Assembly: GCA_022495995.1 (NCBI GenBank)
Contig: JAFEMH010001477.1
Location: 404,209 to 468,208, forward strand
From: Adenophora triphylla var. japonica
Lineage: Eukaryota > Streptophyta > Magnoliopsida > Asterales > Campanulaceae
Length of the DNA: 64,000 nucleotides
Direction: 5' to 3'
Positions 11,061 through 22,639 of the stretch are shown one piece after another. The position numbers were made by a program, and so were the translations under genes. Under the pieces are notes generated by a model that saw only the letters and a list, made by a program, of their open reading frames with translations, was not told the origin of the DNA and ran no database searches. The number at the start of each line of letters is the position of its first letter. The first letter of the stretch is position 1.

Positions 11061-12340
11061 ATCGTGGAACACGAGAATTCCCCTGGATCCCGAATCCAAG
11101 CACATTAAACGAAGGCTGCGCAAGATCAAGCGAGTGGTCCTTGCAAGTTAAAGAAGAGATTGAGAAAATGCTCGAGTTGGTTTCATCGAGTGATTGAGTA
11201 CCCGACTTGGCTCTCCAACATCGTGACGATCACGAAGGCCAATGGAAAGGTCGAGATCTTTGTGTGGATTTCCGGGATCTCAACAAGGCTAGCCCTAAAG
11301 ATGATTTCCCCATTTGCCTAACATCGACATGCTTTGAGTCGACACCACGGCAAATTTCGAAGTAAAGTCCTTCTTGGATGGGTTTCTTTGGATACAACCG
11401 AGATCAAGATGTCCGAGGAGGATCAAGCCAAGCGCCTTTAACCACTCAGTGAGGACATGCTTGCTACACGGTCATGCCGTTCGGTCTGAAGAGCAGCTGG
11501 GGCTACTTACCGGCGGGCTGCAAAAGCCCTCTTCCATGACATGATTCACAAGGAAATCGAAGTATATGTCGACGACATGATCATCCACTCCGGAGGATCG
11601 GACATGCGGCACATGACGGATCGAGAAAGTTCTTCAACGGACTCGAAAGCACTCCATGAGATTGAACCTGCGAAGTGCACCTTCGGCGTCAAGCGCGGCA
11701 AGGTGCTTGGGGTACATGGTTACGAGAAAGAGGTATCGAAGCCGATCCCAAGAAAATCAAGGCCATCATCGACATGAAGCCGCCTCGGACTTTGACGAAG
11801 TGAAAAGCTTCATGGGAAGACTTGATACATCGATCGCTTCATCAACCGGTTGACATCTCTCTGCGAGCCCATGTTCAAGGCGATGAAGAAGAATGCCGAT
11901 GTCAAATGGGACTCAGAGTGCCGGGCGGCTTTCGAGAAGATCAAGACCTACTTGGTGAATCCCCCAATTAGTGCCCGCCACATGAAGACAAGCCACTACT
12001 CCTATATCGACGATGAGACACGTCAATCGGAGCAATGTTGGCACAAGAATAGAAAGAGTCCAAGGTTGAGCATGCAATCTACTTCGTAAGCCGGAAGCTT
12101 CAAGGAAGTGAACTCGGCTACTCGGCATTAGAGAAAACTTGTACCGCCTTGGTATGGGTAGTCGGGAAACTAAAACACTACATGCGGTCACATTCGGTGC
12201 TCTGGTCTCCAAAATGGACCCGTCCAGATATCTCTTTGACAAGCCATCCTGTCGATGCGACTAGCCAAGTGGTCATTCTTCTGGCTGAGTTTGACATCAA
12301 GTACATGGTCGGAAAATCAACAAAGGGCGAGTAATGGCGG
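11061..12340 (+). pseudogene. Reverse transcriptase and RNase H of element 1, broken
   Basis: Fragments in all three frames follow the RT order: EWSLQVKEEIEKML near 11140, CVDFRDLNKASPKDDFP near 11270, MPFGLK near 11475, IEVYVDDMIIHS at 11560 (YVDD catalytic box), then KSFMGRL near 11800. The RNase H part follows at 11850-12330 with CEPMFKAMKKNADVKW, AIYFVSRKLQGSELGYSALEKTC and LAEFDIKYMVGKS. At least eight frameshifts separate these. The domain would copy element RNA into DNA in the cytoplasmic particle. It cannot work as read. Confidence 0.85.
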
Positions 12341-12399
12341 ATCAGTGGCCGACTTCCCAAGCGGTGAACCTAAGGGTCACGATCCGCAATTTCGGATAA

Positions 12400-12800
12400 C
12401 GAAATCTTTTTACTCGACAGCGCAAACCGCTGGCAACTCTTCTTCGATGGGGTAGCCAACAAGAAGGGGAATGGTATTGGAATGCTCCTTGTCGATCCCA
12501 AGGACGAGCACACTCCCATAGCCATCAAGTTGAATTTTGAAACAACCAACAATGCGCGAGAATACGAAGCTTTGTGCGGCGGGTGCAGAAGCCGCCCTCG
12601 GCGCAACATTTCGGAAGCTGGATGTATACGGAGACTCGGCATTGATCATCAATCAAGTGTCCAACAAATGGAAGACGGTAGATTCGGCCTCCGGAAGTAC
12701 CACACGTACATGGAGGAGCTCATTGCTCGGTTCAAGGACATCTCTTTTCATTATTTACCAAGAGACGAGGAACCGCCGCGAGATGCCTGGTAACCCTCGC
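12400..12800 (+). pseudogene. Archaeal-type RNase H (aRH) of element 1
   Basis: Frames give FFDGVANKKGNGIGMLLVDP (first catalytic Asp in FFDG), TTNNAREYEAL (catalytic Glu), VYGDSALIINQVSNKW (Asp) and FHYLPRDEE. The region for the last catalytic Asp (RFADALA in element 3) reads differently after a frameshift. A second RNase H placed between RT/RNase H and integrase is a hallmark of the Tat lineage. One or two frameshifts break it. Confidence 0.8.
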
Positions 12801-12889
12801 CTCTCTTGTCGAAATTCCCGATGGGAAAGCAGTAAAACCCCTCAGAATAGGCAGACGGGAAACACCCGCCTATTGCTGTGAGATCGAAA

Positions 12890-14170
12890 TAAAAAAAAAA
12901 CGATCGACGAACCCTGGTACAATCAATTTACCAGTACCTCCAAAACGGAGAAGCTTCCTTCACAAATGAAGATGAAAAATACAAAGAAGGGATCAAAGCT
13001 AAAAACATGATGGCATTAAAACGCCTGGCATCCCATTTCGTCATTCTGGGGGGTATGTTGTACAAGAAGCGCCACCAAGGACCACTCCTTCGGTGTGTAA
13101 ACAAAGAAAAAGCCAGCGAGCTAATGAACGAAGTTCACAATGGAACCTGCGGTCCGCACATGAACGCCCGAGCATTGACACAGATCATCCTCTGTATGGG
13201 ATACTATTGGATATCGATGGAAACATACTGCATCCAGTTCGTTCGAAGCTACGACAAATGTCAACGGTTCTCTAACCTTAATCACATCCCTCCTCACGAA
13301 CTCTATTGCATGACTACACCATGGCCTTTCGCCACATGGGGAATCGATGTCATCGGCAAGATCACTCCACCAGGGAGCAATGGTCACGAGTTTATTTTAG
13401 TCGCAGTCGACTAATTCACCAAATGGGTAGAAGCCAGATCGTACAAGGTACTGAATTCTAAGAAGGTGGCCGAGTTCATCCGAGAGAACATCATGTGCCG
13501 ATACGGAGTGCCCAACGAGATCATATCCAATAATGGGACCCACTTCAAAGGAGATTGTGGCCAACTTCTGACCGAATTCAGAGTCACACGTCACAAATCT
13601 TCTCCTTACAGACCACAAACCAATGGTGCAGTAGAGGTAGCCAACAAGACTCTCGCCATGATAATCAGGAAGATGACCACCAGAGGTCGGGACGGCCCAG
13701 CTACATCTAGCCCTCTGGGGATACCGAACATCAGTCAGAACCGCTACAGGGGAGACTCCGTTCACACTTACCTACGGAATGGAAGCAATGTTACTCGTGG
13801 AATTGGAAATTCCATCCCTCCGAGTCCTCTTGGAAAACGGGATCAATGAAGTCGAATGGCTACAGAGTCATCACGACGAACTTGCTCTACTCGACGAGCG
13901 CAGATTGAAAGCCATGGAGCATACTCGAGCCTACCAAAGCAGAATGGCCCGAGCTTTCGACAAGAAAGTCAAGATCCGAGACATCAGAGAAGGCGACTTG
14001 GTGCTAAAGGAAAAGCCTCCTACGCGAGACCAATCCCCTCGGAAAGTGGGAGCCTACACTGGATAGGACCGTTCGTGGTACAAAGAATCTTCTCCGGAGG
14101 AGCCATGAAGTGCAGACTTGGACGGAAACCCTTTCGTCAACCCCGTGAACGGAAGCAAGCTCCATGAGAT
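12890..14170 (+). pseudogene. Integrase of element 1, catalytic residue lost
   Basis: Main frame 13007-13414 carries the zinc-binding region (EVHNGTCGPH, then SYDKCQRF) and the first catalytic Asp in WGIDVIGKI, ending at an in-frame TAA where other copies have VAIDYFTKW. A following frame has CRYGVPNEIISNNGTHF: the second catalytic Asp of the SDNG motif is Asn here. The third (Glu in NGAVEVANKTL) is present. C-terminal part at 13779-14170 holds RRLKAMEHTRAYQ and the GDLVLKEKPP and GPFVVQRIFSGGA segments typical of the Ty3/gypsy integrase C-terminus. At least three frameshifts. Confidence 0.85.
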
Positions 14171-14236
14171 ACTTCGTTTGAGGAAGAGCACGAGTCAACT
14201 CTCCTTCCCCATACACCACCCCTCGGTAAAATTAAA

Positions 14237-14301
14237 GTGCTAAAGAGTAATACCCAATGGATACATTCCCGCTAATGATCCGGGTAAAAAACGAGTCGCA
14301 C
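14237..14301 (+). ncRNA. Candidate structured element GTGC...GCAC after pol
   Basis: Opens GTGCTAAAGAGTAATACCC and closes GGGTAAAAAACGAGTCGCAC. The ends pair (GTGC/GCAC) and an inner CCC/GGG can pair. Related blocks sit at the same place after the coding region in C (twice, 27912-28086) and element 3 (55044-55115). Not a gene I recognise; it could act in RNA packaging, 3' processing or termination of the antisense transcript. Confidence 0.5.
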
Positions 14302-14344
14302 TTATTTTGTCTTTGTTTTCTCAAATTCACCTAAAAGTGTCGAA

Positions 14345-14391
14345 CTACGGTGACACAGGTCCCTTAGTCCAATTGTAAAAGGGGAACGTAG
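14345..14391 (+). ncRNA. CTACG/CGTAG hairpin, type I
   Basis: CTACG (14345-14349) pairs with CGTAG (14387-14391), and an inner CCCTT (14361) pairs with AAGGG. Nine copies occur in the window, four of this type directly after gag or pol. Inner stem bases change in pairs between elements, which supports an RNA or DNA hairpin. Confidence 0.6.
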
Positions 14392-14630
14392 GCAGCCATC
14401 ATTGGTTCGGTCTAAAAAACAAAAAAAAAATACAATAAGCATCAATTGCTTGTGTTTCGAAAAACTCTTTTCATTTAACCTACAAATTCATTACGGTTAA
14501 AACAATCTTTGATGAGTTCAAGCACGGTCAACTCTTGACTCGCTACACGCTAGCAAAACTACAATAAAACATTAATCAGTTAATGTGTCTGCAATGACAA
14601 TGGGTGGATACTCTGGACAGCAAGGTCAAC

Positions 14631-15419
14631 CTAGTTTCCCGAACTTGGTCCTTCATCCTTCTTCCCCTTCCCTTTCCCCCGGCGAGTGTTCTTCACCTTC
14701 ACCAGGAATATTCCGGTAGTCCTTCTACCTGTCTCAAGGACCCTTCCTGACGCCTCCGTCAAGCCTGTAGCTATCAACGCAGCCCTTTCCCTAGCTCTGT
14801 CTCGAGCTGCTTCACTTCTAGCCATCATGACCGTGCTTTGATTGGCCTCCCGATCAGCATTGGCCTCATAGTCAGCCATGTCATTCCCAGTACGATTCCC
14901 AGGGTTAGCTCCCGCTTCGGTCCTCCTCAAAGTCGAGCTGTCCAGGTGATCAGCACCCAACAGCTCATCCCGTCTCCACAAAATAGACATCTGTGTCTCC
15001 CCCATACACTCTTCGTACCAGTCCAGATACTGCGTCGACAGAACAATGCCCCCTCTCCGGTGAAAGAGAACCCTGGCAGGAAAGGACGTGTATTGCCACC
15101 ACCGTGTGAGCAGCAATAGCGTCGAAGGATCTTCCATCAGCAGAGATCCCACCTCGAAGGTAGCAGCATGAGCTAATCCCGTCGATGGCACCTGCTCCAG
15201 CCCGTACTGTCGCAAAACCAATGATGGAATGTAGAAAGACGTCTGAGATAGCCCCGGCACTCTGACAACCAAGTGACCCTCCTGAGCGGTCCGACAAGTC
15301 TGTAACTTCCAGTGGGGAACCCACCATCGCAAATGATGCGTGCGGAGTCTGGCCATCCAGAGCTCCAGCTCAGCCTGATCGCCCCCTATCACCAGAGGAC
15401 GTCGAGAGAAGGACCAAGC
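14631..15419 (-). pseudogene. Antisense DUF7745-like gene of element 1, C-terminal part
   Basis: An open reading frame on the minus strand for about 260 codons, ending at TAG 14631-14633. It contains WSFSRRPLVIGG and a long segment with VPGLSQTSFYIPSLVLRQYG, an E/R-rich helical region, and a very basic tail NTRRGKGKGKKDEG that could be nuclear-localising. Elements B (39936-41455) and 3 (55475-57043) have the same gene with the same type of basic tail. The gene is cut by the LTR of element B at 15420; its N-terminal part is at 51195-51886, and the frame agrees when one target-site copy is kept. The first part resembles DUF7745 proteins, common in plant retrotransposons; function unknown. Confidence 0.7.
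15415..15419. repeat. Left target-site duplication of element B (CAAGC)
   Basis: CAAGC directly before the TGTAAG start of the 5' LTR. The identical five bases follow the 3' LTR at 51190-51194. Confidence 0.95.
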
Positions 15420-16891
15420 TGTAAGTACCCCAATCTGGATCACCCCCTTTCAAGCACACGGGAAACACCGCAGACTCATCAACGCAGTCTCGACGACCTC
15501 TGGCACTCAAAACCCTCTCAAAACCCCCAACCAAACCAAGGGAGGAGCCTTTCTGGGACAAAAAGGGACAAAAGGACCTTTTGGGAATTTTCAGGAAATT
15601 GGAAAAGCATACATGGTCCGTACGGACCTCTTTGCTTTAATAATTACTGAATCTTCTTAAAGTCCACAATATTCCCTCAAATCCCGGGGAAAATGATTAC
15701 CCTCCTGCAGAGTTGGTCCGTACGGACCTCTTTGCATGTCAAGATGGTCCGTACGAACCTTATTGCTCAGGGAACATCATAATTGCAGAATATTCACCAT
15801 CATCACAGATTCCCTCAAATCGAGGAAAACCAAAAGTCTGGATTACCAGGGAGGTCCGTACGGACCTTCTTGCACCAAATCTGGCACTATAAATAGAGGG
15901 CTCCCCCTCCTCATTTTTACACTCCTCCCACTTCTCTCTTCCTCCCTAGGCCTTCTGGCTTCCCCTCTAAGTCCTCTCGAGGCACTCCCGGCCCCTTTCG
16001 GATCCTTAGAGGCCTTCCGAGCTCCCTTGTGGTGCTCCAAGCCTCCCAGCGCTCCGCGATGCTCCGCGCTGCCGAGGCACTCTTGAGGTACTCTGAGGCC
16101 CCTCGTGGTACTCAGAGGCCTTGCACTGGTCTTTCCACGGTGTCTCGGCTCTTTCCGAGTCAAACCGGCGATCCCAGGCCACGCCGAAACTCTGCCCGAG
16201 TGATCCCTGCGATCCCAACGCACGCCGAACCTCTGCCCGAGTGATCCCTGCGATCCCAACGCACGCCGAACCTCTGCCCGAGTGATCCCTGCGATCCCCA
16301 CGCACGCCGAACCTCTGCCCGAACGCAGCCTGCAACATCAACTCACGCCGAAACTACGTCGCAGACAACCGGTCCCTCCCGAAGCAATCCCGATCCGTAC
16401 CGAAACGCTACTCCGACCTCAAACACTATTCCTCAGCGGAAGACAGACACGAACCAACATTGGTAAGGCTTCCTTCCATTACTATTTCAATACATTTCAA
16501 TACGTAGTGTACAATGTAGACATCCGACACAGCATGCATTTTTAAAAAGCACACACACACACACAACATTTTAAAGGATATTAGGGGTATCCGAAAGACT
16601 CGTTTTACGAGGCGACTCGGGTGAGCTCTAATATTCTAATATTCTCTTCCCGAGGAGTCATCTGACCTCCGAACTCAAAATCTCATCACACAAAAACAGT
16701 TTAAAATTATCTTTAAACTGATGCCCTTTTTCAATGTTTTGGGCTTAATAAAAATGGCGTGGCGACTCTACAAATGCGAAAACAAACGGAGAGACACCTC
16801 CAACTCGGAAAAAACCCGCTGCAAAGAGGGGGGGGGGAAATGCCAGATGCCGGGGCGCGAACGCGCTGCCTCTCGGATCCGGGTAATTTCA
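15420..16891 (+). repeat. 5' LTR of element B
   Basis: Begins TGTAAGTACCCCAATCTGG, ends GGGTAATTTCA. Pairs with 49715-51189. It carries four GGTCCGTACGGACC-type palindromes, a TATA box, a GC-rich R/U5 with about three and a half copies of a 41-bp repeat (16185-16340, TGATCCCTGCGATCCC core), a CA microsatellite at 16551-16562, and the partial primer-site copy at 16760. Confidence 0.95.
15615..15900 (+). promoter_or_regulatory. LTR promoter of family B: GGTCCGTACGGACC palindromes and TATA box
   Basis: Palindrome at 15615-15628, 15715-15728, 15745-15758 (one mismatch) and 15853-15866. TATAAATA follows at 15888-15895, 22 bp after the last copy. Three copies are followed by C(T)CTTTGC or TTCTTGCA. 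The same 14-mer with CTCCTTGCA or CTCTTTGCA occurs upstream of both antisense genes of this element. Confidence 0.8.
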
Positions 16892-16893
16892 GT

Positions 16894-16911
16894 TGGCGAC
16901 TCTGCTGGGGA
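16894..16911 (+). promoter_or_regulatory. Primer-binding site of element B
   Basis: TGGCGACTCTGCTGGGGA starts 2 bp after the LTR end and matches the complement of the plant tRNA-Arg 3' end with one mismatch. Confidence 0.9.
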
Positions 16912-18250
16912 ATTTTTTTGTTTTAAAATCTTTTTAAAAACAAAACAAAAGATTTTTAAAACGATAATGAGGGTCAAACTTTCATTTTACCCCTTTCTTT
17001 AACTGTTGTGTGTGTGCACGTGCTTTACTTTTTATTTTACAAAAAAAATAAAAATACAAAAAAAAATGCATCAATATACATCTGTGCATACATTTAAAAT
17101 TCTTCAAAAACTTCTGTTTTACTCAGAAAAAGAATTTTAGAGACCGCACACTACTCGCCTTTCTTTGCCTCGGTTACACCGCACACACTGTTGCCTCGGT
17201 TACACCGCACGCTACGCGCACTGCTGCCTCGGATACACTGCACACTACAACCCTTAACCCGGAGTGGTCTCAGTTGCAGTCCGTTTGGTCTTCCTAGGCC
17301 TCTTGGACGCGCACGGGATCATTCCAAACATCCCATCCTAGCCAAGCATCAACCCTGCACGTTAGAGTCTTGAGTCACACTCTGTCCGGACTCGGTTGGT
17401 TTTACCCGGATCAGGTGTCATACGGCTGGATACATATACCATGCCGGCCATTTTACGAGTCAAGGCTCGGAACTCAAGATCCCTTTGCGCAAGCAAAGCG
17501 ATGAAAGGTCATGCTAAAATCTTGACTGATCTTGATTTCCGAAGCTACACCCAGGACGATGTTCCGTCCCGGATATACATCCATGCTCACATGACACCAT
17601 GTCATCACGCCTTTGATACGTCGGCCATGACAATATGACCCGACTAACGCCCAACGTCACGGATCCCTTGCGCAAGCAAGCAAGAGAAGGTCATGCCGAA
17701 CTCTTGACACGATCTTGACTCGGTTGCCGGCTCGGTTCACTATTCACATGGCTAATGCATCAAAACGAACATGGCAGGCTCGGTCCATAGGTTCGATTTT
17801 TCTTTTAGGCCGGTGGAAACCGCTTGCACTATAGGACCCTCGCACAGGGTGTCCACCGCTGGGATGTCGAAATACGGGTGCAAAATGAGGGGCTTATAGC
17901 CGCACGGATGGTCTCCGGGACCCGGGATCTAGCATAGTTGCGAAAAGAAGAGCAATCTTTTCCAACCGACCTAGGACTACGAGAAAACATGTTTTAAGTA
18001 AATTAAAACAACAAAAAAAAATCATAAAAAAAAAGAAACGGAAACCGCATGCCACGTGAGCTTTCCCCCTTTTATCCCGTGAGGCCATTCCTGTGTCTAA
18101 ACCTTGCCCATCACCCCCTCCAGCTAACAGAGAGTGGTCGAGAGTACTCGGGAACCCGTCTCCCGGTGTCAAAACGGCAAGGTCCTACCTCCTTCCCGGC
18201 TCTGTCACCGGGACGGTCCGTCAACTCCCGTGGCCAAGTCAGTGGATAAC
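16912..18250 (+). other. Leader of element B
   Basis: No gene. An AT-rich stretch at 16912-17100 is followed by block 1 (about 17106-17420: TTTTACTCAGAAAAAGAATT, GACCGCACACTACTCGCC, GGTTGGTTTTACCC) and block 2 (about 17825-18005: GAGGGGCTTATAG, ATAGTTGCGAAAAGAAGAGC, TTTTCCAACC, TTTTAAGTAAA), both shared with elements 1, C and 4. Gag-like sequence starts after it. Confidence 0.7.
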
Positions 18251-19032
18251 AACGATGAGAACGGGACCTTACCCCAAGAAATTTCCCAACATTGGAAGAA
18301 GTTTGGCAGGTCCTCATGGCTATTGAGAAACGTCAAGGTGAGCAACAAGCCTGGATCGAAGGTGCCATGCACCACTTCGGAACATTAGCCACCCAACTAC
18401 CCGGGGCTTCCCAAGTCATGACTGCTCCTACAGCCTCTAACGTCTCTCATTGTTTCCCAGAAGTCAACCTGTTACCCTCGTACGAGCCATGCAATTATGA
18501 CATAAGGCCACAGGACCCTCCGGGGAAAAGCTTGCCCATTCAGCCTCCTGAGGTCCCGGTACCACCGCCGAACAACGAACATATCTGGTGGGACGTCTGC
18601 GATTGCAGTGCTTGTCTGGAAATGGAATTCCAGGATGAAATGAATGAGGGTCGTCCTCGAAGAAAGAAGAAGCTATCTTCTCAACAAAAACTGAAAAAGA
18701 GGTATGAATCCGGTGATCCCACAGTCGGAACCCTTGGAGAACCCTCAGGAAAGTTTGACTACTATGTCATCTACTCCAGCAAGTCTAGCTCTGCACAAGG
18801 CCATGGCAACGTCTCGCTCTATGATCAGTGGGACGAGCTCCGCACCGCCACCGAAGGCCCGAAGGTCCAGATAATCCAACCCCTGTCTTGGGAAGATCTC
18901 AAAGCCACTATTGACGCTTCAGTAAAAGCCATGACAGTGAACGAATTGAAATGCGCAGTCTGGCCTTACGCCAATCAGGCTCCTCCCACTATAGAAATGG
19001 GAGAGACAAGCAAAACCATAAGTCCGAAGTGA
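18251..19032 (+). pseudogene. gag remnant of element B: N-terminus joined to CDC domain, capsid missing
   Basis: An intact frame of 246 codons (18292-19032). It starts with a helical, charged part (MEEVWQVLMAIEKRQGEQQ), passes a Pro-rich linker, then DVCDCSACLEMEFQDEMNEG, a basic RRKKK run, SSQQKLKKRYESGD and VGTLGEPSGKFDYYVIYSS, then a part ending in WPYANQAPPTIEMGE. The capsid signature of element 1 (MDRFDGT and EFYKRW) is absent, so a gag-internal deletion is inferred. The open frame suggests this shortened form was itself propagated or that the deletion is recent. The segment between CDC and WPYA is directly continuous here, unlike element 1. Confidence 0.65.
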
Positions 19033-19665
19033 ACGTTCGACACGTTCCGGTCAAATCCCAGTGAATCCTCCACGGACGGACAAAAGGCCGGCCATACACG
19101 AGCCACGGGCGAAAAGGGGCCCTACGCCAAAGAAGGCTGAAACCTTGGACCCAAAGGTGAAGATCCTGTCTTAACACGGCTCAAGCGCACTCGGGCTAAC
19201 ATCTCACTCTGGTCCTTACTCACTTCATCTTACCCGCACAAGCTCAAGTTGGAAGAAAGCCTGGCCCGAGACCATGGTTCCCATCACGGTGACACACGAT
19301 GAAGCGGTTCGGATGATTGGCAACGTTAATTACGGCAATATCATCAATTTTCTGAGCTCGACCTTCCAAAATTTGGGGCCGACCACAATGAGCCTCTCTA
19401 CATAACAGAGTTCAACTCGGACGAGCGCGTCGTCTCCCACGGGTTTTGGTAGATGGGGGATCATCCATGAACGTCCTTCCGGCCAAAATGATGGATTTGC
19501 TAGGGATCAAAGCAAGCGATCTAAAGCCCTCGACTCAGGCAATCAAGGCATACGACTCAACACCCCGCCCAGTCTTGGGAATAGCCACTTTGAACTTGTG
19601 GTTCGGAAAACAAATGGTCTGACAGTTTCCAAGTCATCGACATCCCGATCACCTTCACTGCCATT
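19033..19665 (+). pseudogene. Protease of element B, frameshifted
   Basis: Out-of-frame pieces give DPVLTRLKRT, MIGNVNYGNIINF, LDLPKFGADHNEPLYIT, VLVDGGSSMNVLPAKMMDLLGI and IKAYDSTPRPVLGIATLNLWFGKQM. The active-site region is VLVDGGSS. Colinear with the second protease region of element 1. Two to three single-base frameshifts. Confidence 0.75.
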
Positions 19666-21501
19666 TTGGGACGCCCTTGGCTACACCAGATCAATGGGGT
19701 GGCATCCACTCTCCATCAGTGCATAAAGTTCATCCAAGGAACAGATCTAACCATCATCTACGGCGATAGTGTAGTCACAGAAAGGACCGACACAAACGGC
19801 GTCCCAGTCTTGGAGATCAAACATGACAATGATGGCATGATGCTAACAGAGTTCACCATCGAAAGGCCAAAGGCCCAGGTATGCCACATAGACCTGCCTT
19901 TGATTTGGGACAAGATCCCTCCCCCGATGAAAATGATGAAGCACATGAACTACATCCCGGGGCTCGGTTTGGGAAAACGCCATCAGGGCACCCAACAGAT
20001 CATCAATATCAAAGAACAGAATACCCTGCACGGCCTGGGATACATTCCTACTCCCGAACACATTGCGGAGGACAAGCGAGCTGCACGAAAATGCTCCACA
20101 GATAACAAAAGAGGCTTGCACGCAATCTCTGATCTTCGTCCTTACAGCTTCGACATGACCAAGTACCTCACAAAGAAGGCCGGCAACTTGGAAGAAGATC
20201 CAGGAAAGGGAACAGAGCTGATCAGCGCCAAACAAAGCTGGCCGACAAACATGGACAAGCTCCAGCAAAACCTGGCAAGATTCAGAGGCCTCAAGCCAAA
20301 TCCCGTCCGAAGAGCATTTCTCGACACACCGCCTCTACCGGGATCCATGACCACCACTATTCACAACGAATTTTGGTTCGGGAAAACCCCCTCTTTGGCA
20401 GAAGAACTCGAAAAACTCTCTGTCAACACTCCTGCCTTCAACAAGCGGGACGAGTCTGCATTCAAGCTAGTAATGCCCAAGACAAAAGCGAAAGACTCCG
20501 CAGACGATGCTTAGGACGAGCCACTGCTCCACCTGCTCTTCAAAGAAGAAATCGAGATGCCAGATCTAATCAATTTTGTTTCTGATAACTCTGTGATAGC
20601 AATGATTGGGAATGGCGACATAAAGCCCTTCAAGCCCCATCTCCTATCAAGCTCATTGCCACTCAATAACTGGGCCACCTTCTCCGACCCACCGCCGGCC
20701 AAAAAGGACATGATCGAACAACTTGGTCTGACCCCTCGAGTCCTAGAGTCTAGTGTCAAAACTCATCCTGAGTCCATTATCTTTGAATTTGAGTCTATCG
20801 AGTCATCTGATGGCCTCACTCCAGAAGATTACGAGCTCATTGCCAATAATGTATTCCCGTATGCTCTTAATGAATGCTTCGATCTTTCCGAGTATCCTCT
20901 CATTGCATCTTTAACAACTGATAAATTAACTAACACACAAACAGTTAATAACGATTCACTTGATGAAGAAGCAGACACATTAAACGAACAATACATTAAG
21001 CACATCTTTAAGCATGTTGTCAAACGAGAGAAAAACCGGGCCAAAGCTGCCGAGGAGGTTTTAACCAAAGTGAATTTGGGAACTGCTGAAGAGCCAAAAG
21101 AGACGCAAATCGGAAGTTTCTTCACCAGCACAGAGCAAAATGCATTGACTGCACTGCTCAAAGAGTTCGTGGACGTGTTCGCTTGGTCTTACCGAGACAT
21201 GCCCGAATTAGATCCTAACATTGTAGAGCACCGGATTCCCTTGAATCCCGAGGCTAAGCCCATCAAGCAAAAGCTACGCCGAATCAAGCCAGAATGGTCT
21301 TTACAAGTCAAAGAGGAGATCGAAAAAATGCTTCGCGTTGGCTTCATCAGGGTGATCGAGTACCCCACATGGCTCTCCAATATCGTCACGGTCACCAAGG
21401 CCAATGGAAAAGTACGCTGTTGCGTGGACTTCCGAGATCTCAACAAAGCAAGTCCCAAGGACGATTTTCCACTACCCAACATCGACATGTTGGTAGACAC
21501 T
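19666..21501 (+). pseudogene. Pol of element B: protease end, G-patch-like linker and RT N-terminus
   Basis: One frame with a single amber codon (TAG 20512-20514). It begins with GRPWLHQINGVASTLHQC (end of the protease fold), then MNYIPGLGLGKRHQG and LHGLGYIPTPEH (G-patch-like), a long linker, and RT from about 21170 (LLKEFVDVFAWSYRDMPELDP, RRIKPEWSLQVKEEIEKML, CCVDFRDLNKASPKDDFPLPNIDMLVDT). At 21502 the LTR of element C cuts it; the reading frame resumes at 37650 after one copy of the ACACT duplication. The low number of stops shows B was coding until fairly recently. Confidence 0.85.
21497..21501. repeat. Left target-site duplication of element C (ACACT)
   Basis: ACACT before TGTAAG of the 5' LTR, and again directly after the 3' LTR at 37645-37649. 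Confidence 0.95.
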
Positions 21502-21730
21502 TGTAAGTACCCAAATCTGGCTCATGCCTTCCGGTTAATTTTCCCGGCAATTCCGGTAATTTTTCCGGTAATTCCCCGGATTTTCCTAAAGTTCCGGAGC
21601 AATTCCGGAACTGTTCCAAGCCTTTTAAGGGCTGAAGGAAATGCTTGGTGATTAAGAAACACGTTTTTCTTAATCCCAAAACCCTTCTAGAAGGCTGCCA
21701 TCTTGCACGTTTCTAGAAGAAGCCAGATCT

Positions 21731-21955
21731 GGCTACTTATGTCGTGCGACATAACCAGCCAGAGAAACCTTCTAGAAACCTGCCACCTTGCATGTTTCTA
21801 GAAGAATCCAGAAGTGGCTACTTATGTCGTGCGACATAACCAGCCAAGAAAAGTTCTAGAACCATGCCACCTTGCATGTTTCTAGAAGGAAAGCAGTCAT
21901 GGCTTGTTATGTCGTGCGACATAACAAGCCCATGCAGGCAGCCTATAAATAGAGG
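21731..21955 (+). promoter_or_regulatory. LTR promoter of family C: TTATGTCGTGCGACATAA palindromes and TATA box
   Basis: The 18-bp palindrome occurs at 21737-21754, 21822-21839 and 21907-21924. The third copy extends to 14-bp perfect arms (flanks GGCTTG and CAAGCC). The first two have GGCT/AGCC outer flanks with two mismatches. TATAAATA is at 21944-21951, 20 bp after the third copy. The copies lie 85 bp apart within a larger direct repeat that also contains TTCTAGAA. Confidence 0.8.
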
Positions 21956-22560
21956 CATTCACCTCTCATTTTAGACACACCTCCTCCACCCCTCAGTCCC
22001 CCTCTATAGGGAATACGCTCCGAAGCCTCCTCTCTCCTCACATACCCCCAAATCACCTCAATCCTACCAAACTAATCAAACACACACTTCCCACACACAC
22101 ACACACTTCCTATACATCAAGAACTCGAGGTTCTCAAGGATCCAAGGCTGAACTCGGTCTCAGGAGGAGGACGCTAGAAGGCTCCTATATCTAACTTGAT
22201 ATAGGAGTTGTGGATCTTGAGGGTAACGAGTTTCTACCCCTTTTCCACTCTCTATTTTCCTTTGAATATCAAATCTATGTGTTACATGCATTGATAATGT
22301 AGTATTCTGATTAAAGTTGCATGCTTTAGCTTCATATTACCCAGATCCACATTTTATTTCATTACATTTCATATAAAATCTCTGTTTTGACTTGGTTTTG
22401 CATGAACACTCAAGATGAGTGTGGATCCCTCATATCCACACCCTCTTGAAGTGTTCATTATCAATAAACATGCTCTCTGAGATTTGTTTGTGAAGTAACT
22501 TGACCATTTTGGTGCCTTGTTACCTCTGCAAATCTCAGTTGTTTGAAGCTTACGCAAAAT

Positions 22561-22613
22561 GGCTTATTATGTCACGCGACATAGGCGGCCTATGTCGCGC
22601 GACATACATAGCC
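22561..22613 (+). repeat. Palindrome made of two palindromes in U5 of element C
   Basis: TATGTCACGCGACATA and TATGTCGCGCGACATA stand side by side, separated by GGCGGCC, with outer flanks GGCTTAT and ATAGCC. The whole 53-bp block is itself an inverted repeat with few mismatches. The equivalent in the 3' LTR is near 36484-36537. Confidence 0.7.
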
Positions 22614-22639
22614 GGTTTGCGAACTCCTTATCTTTTCAG

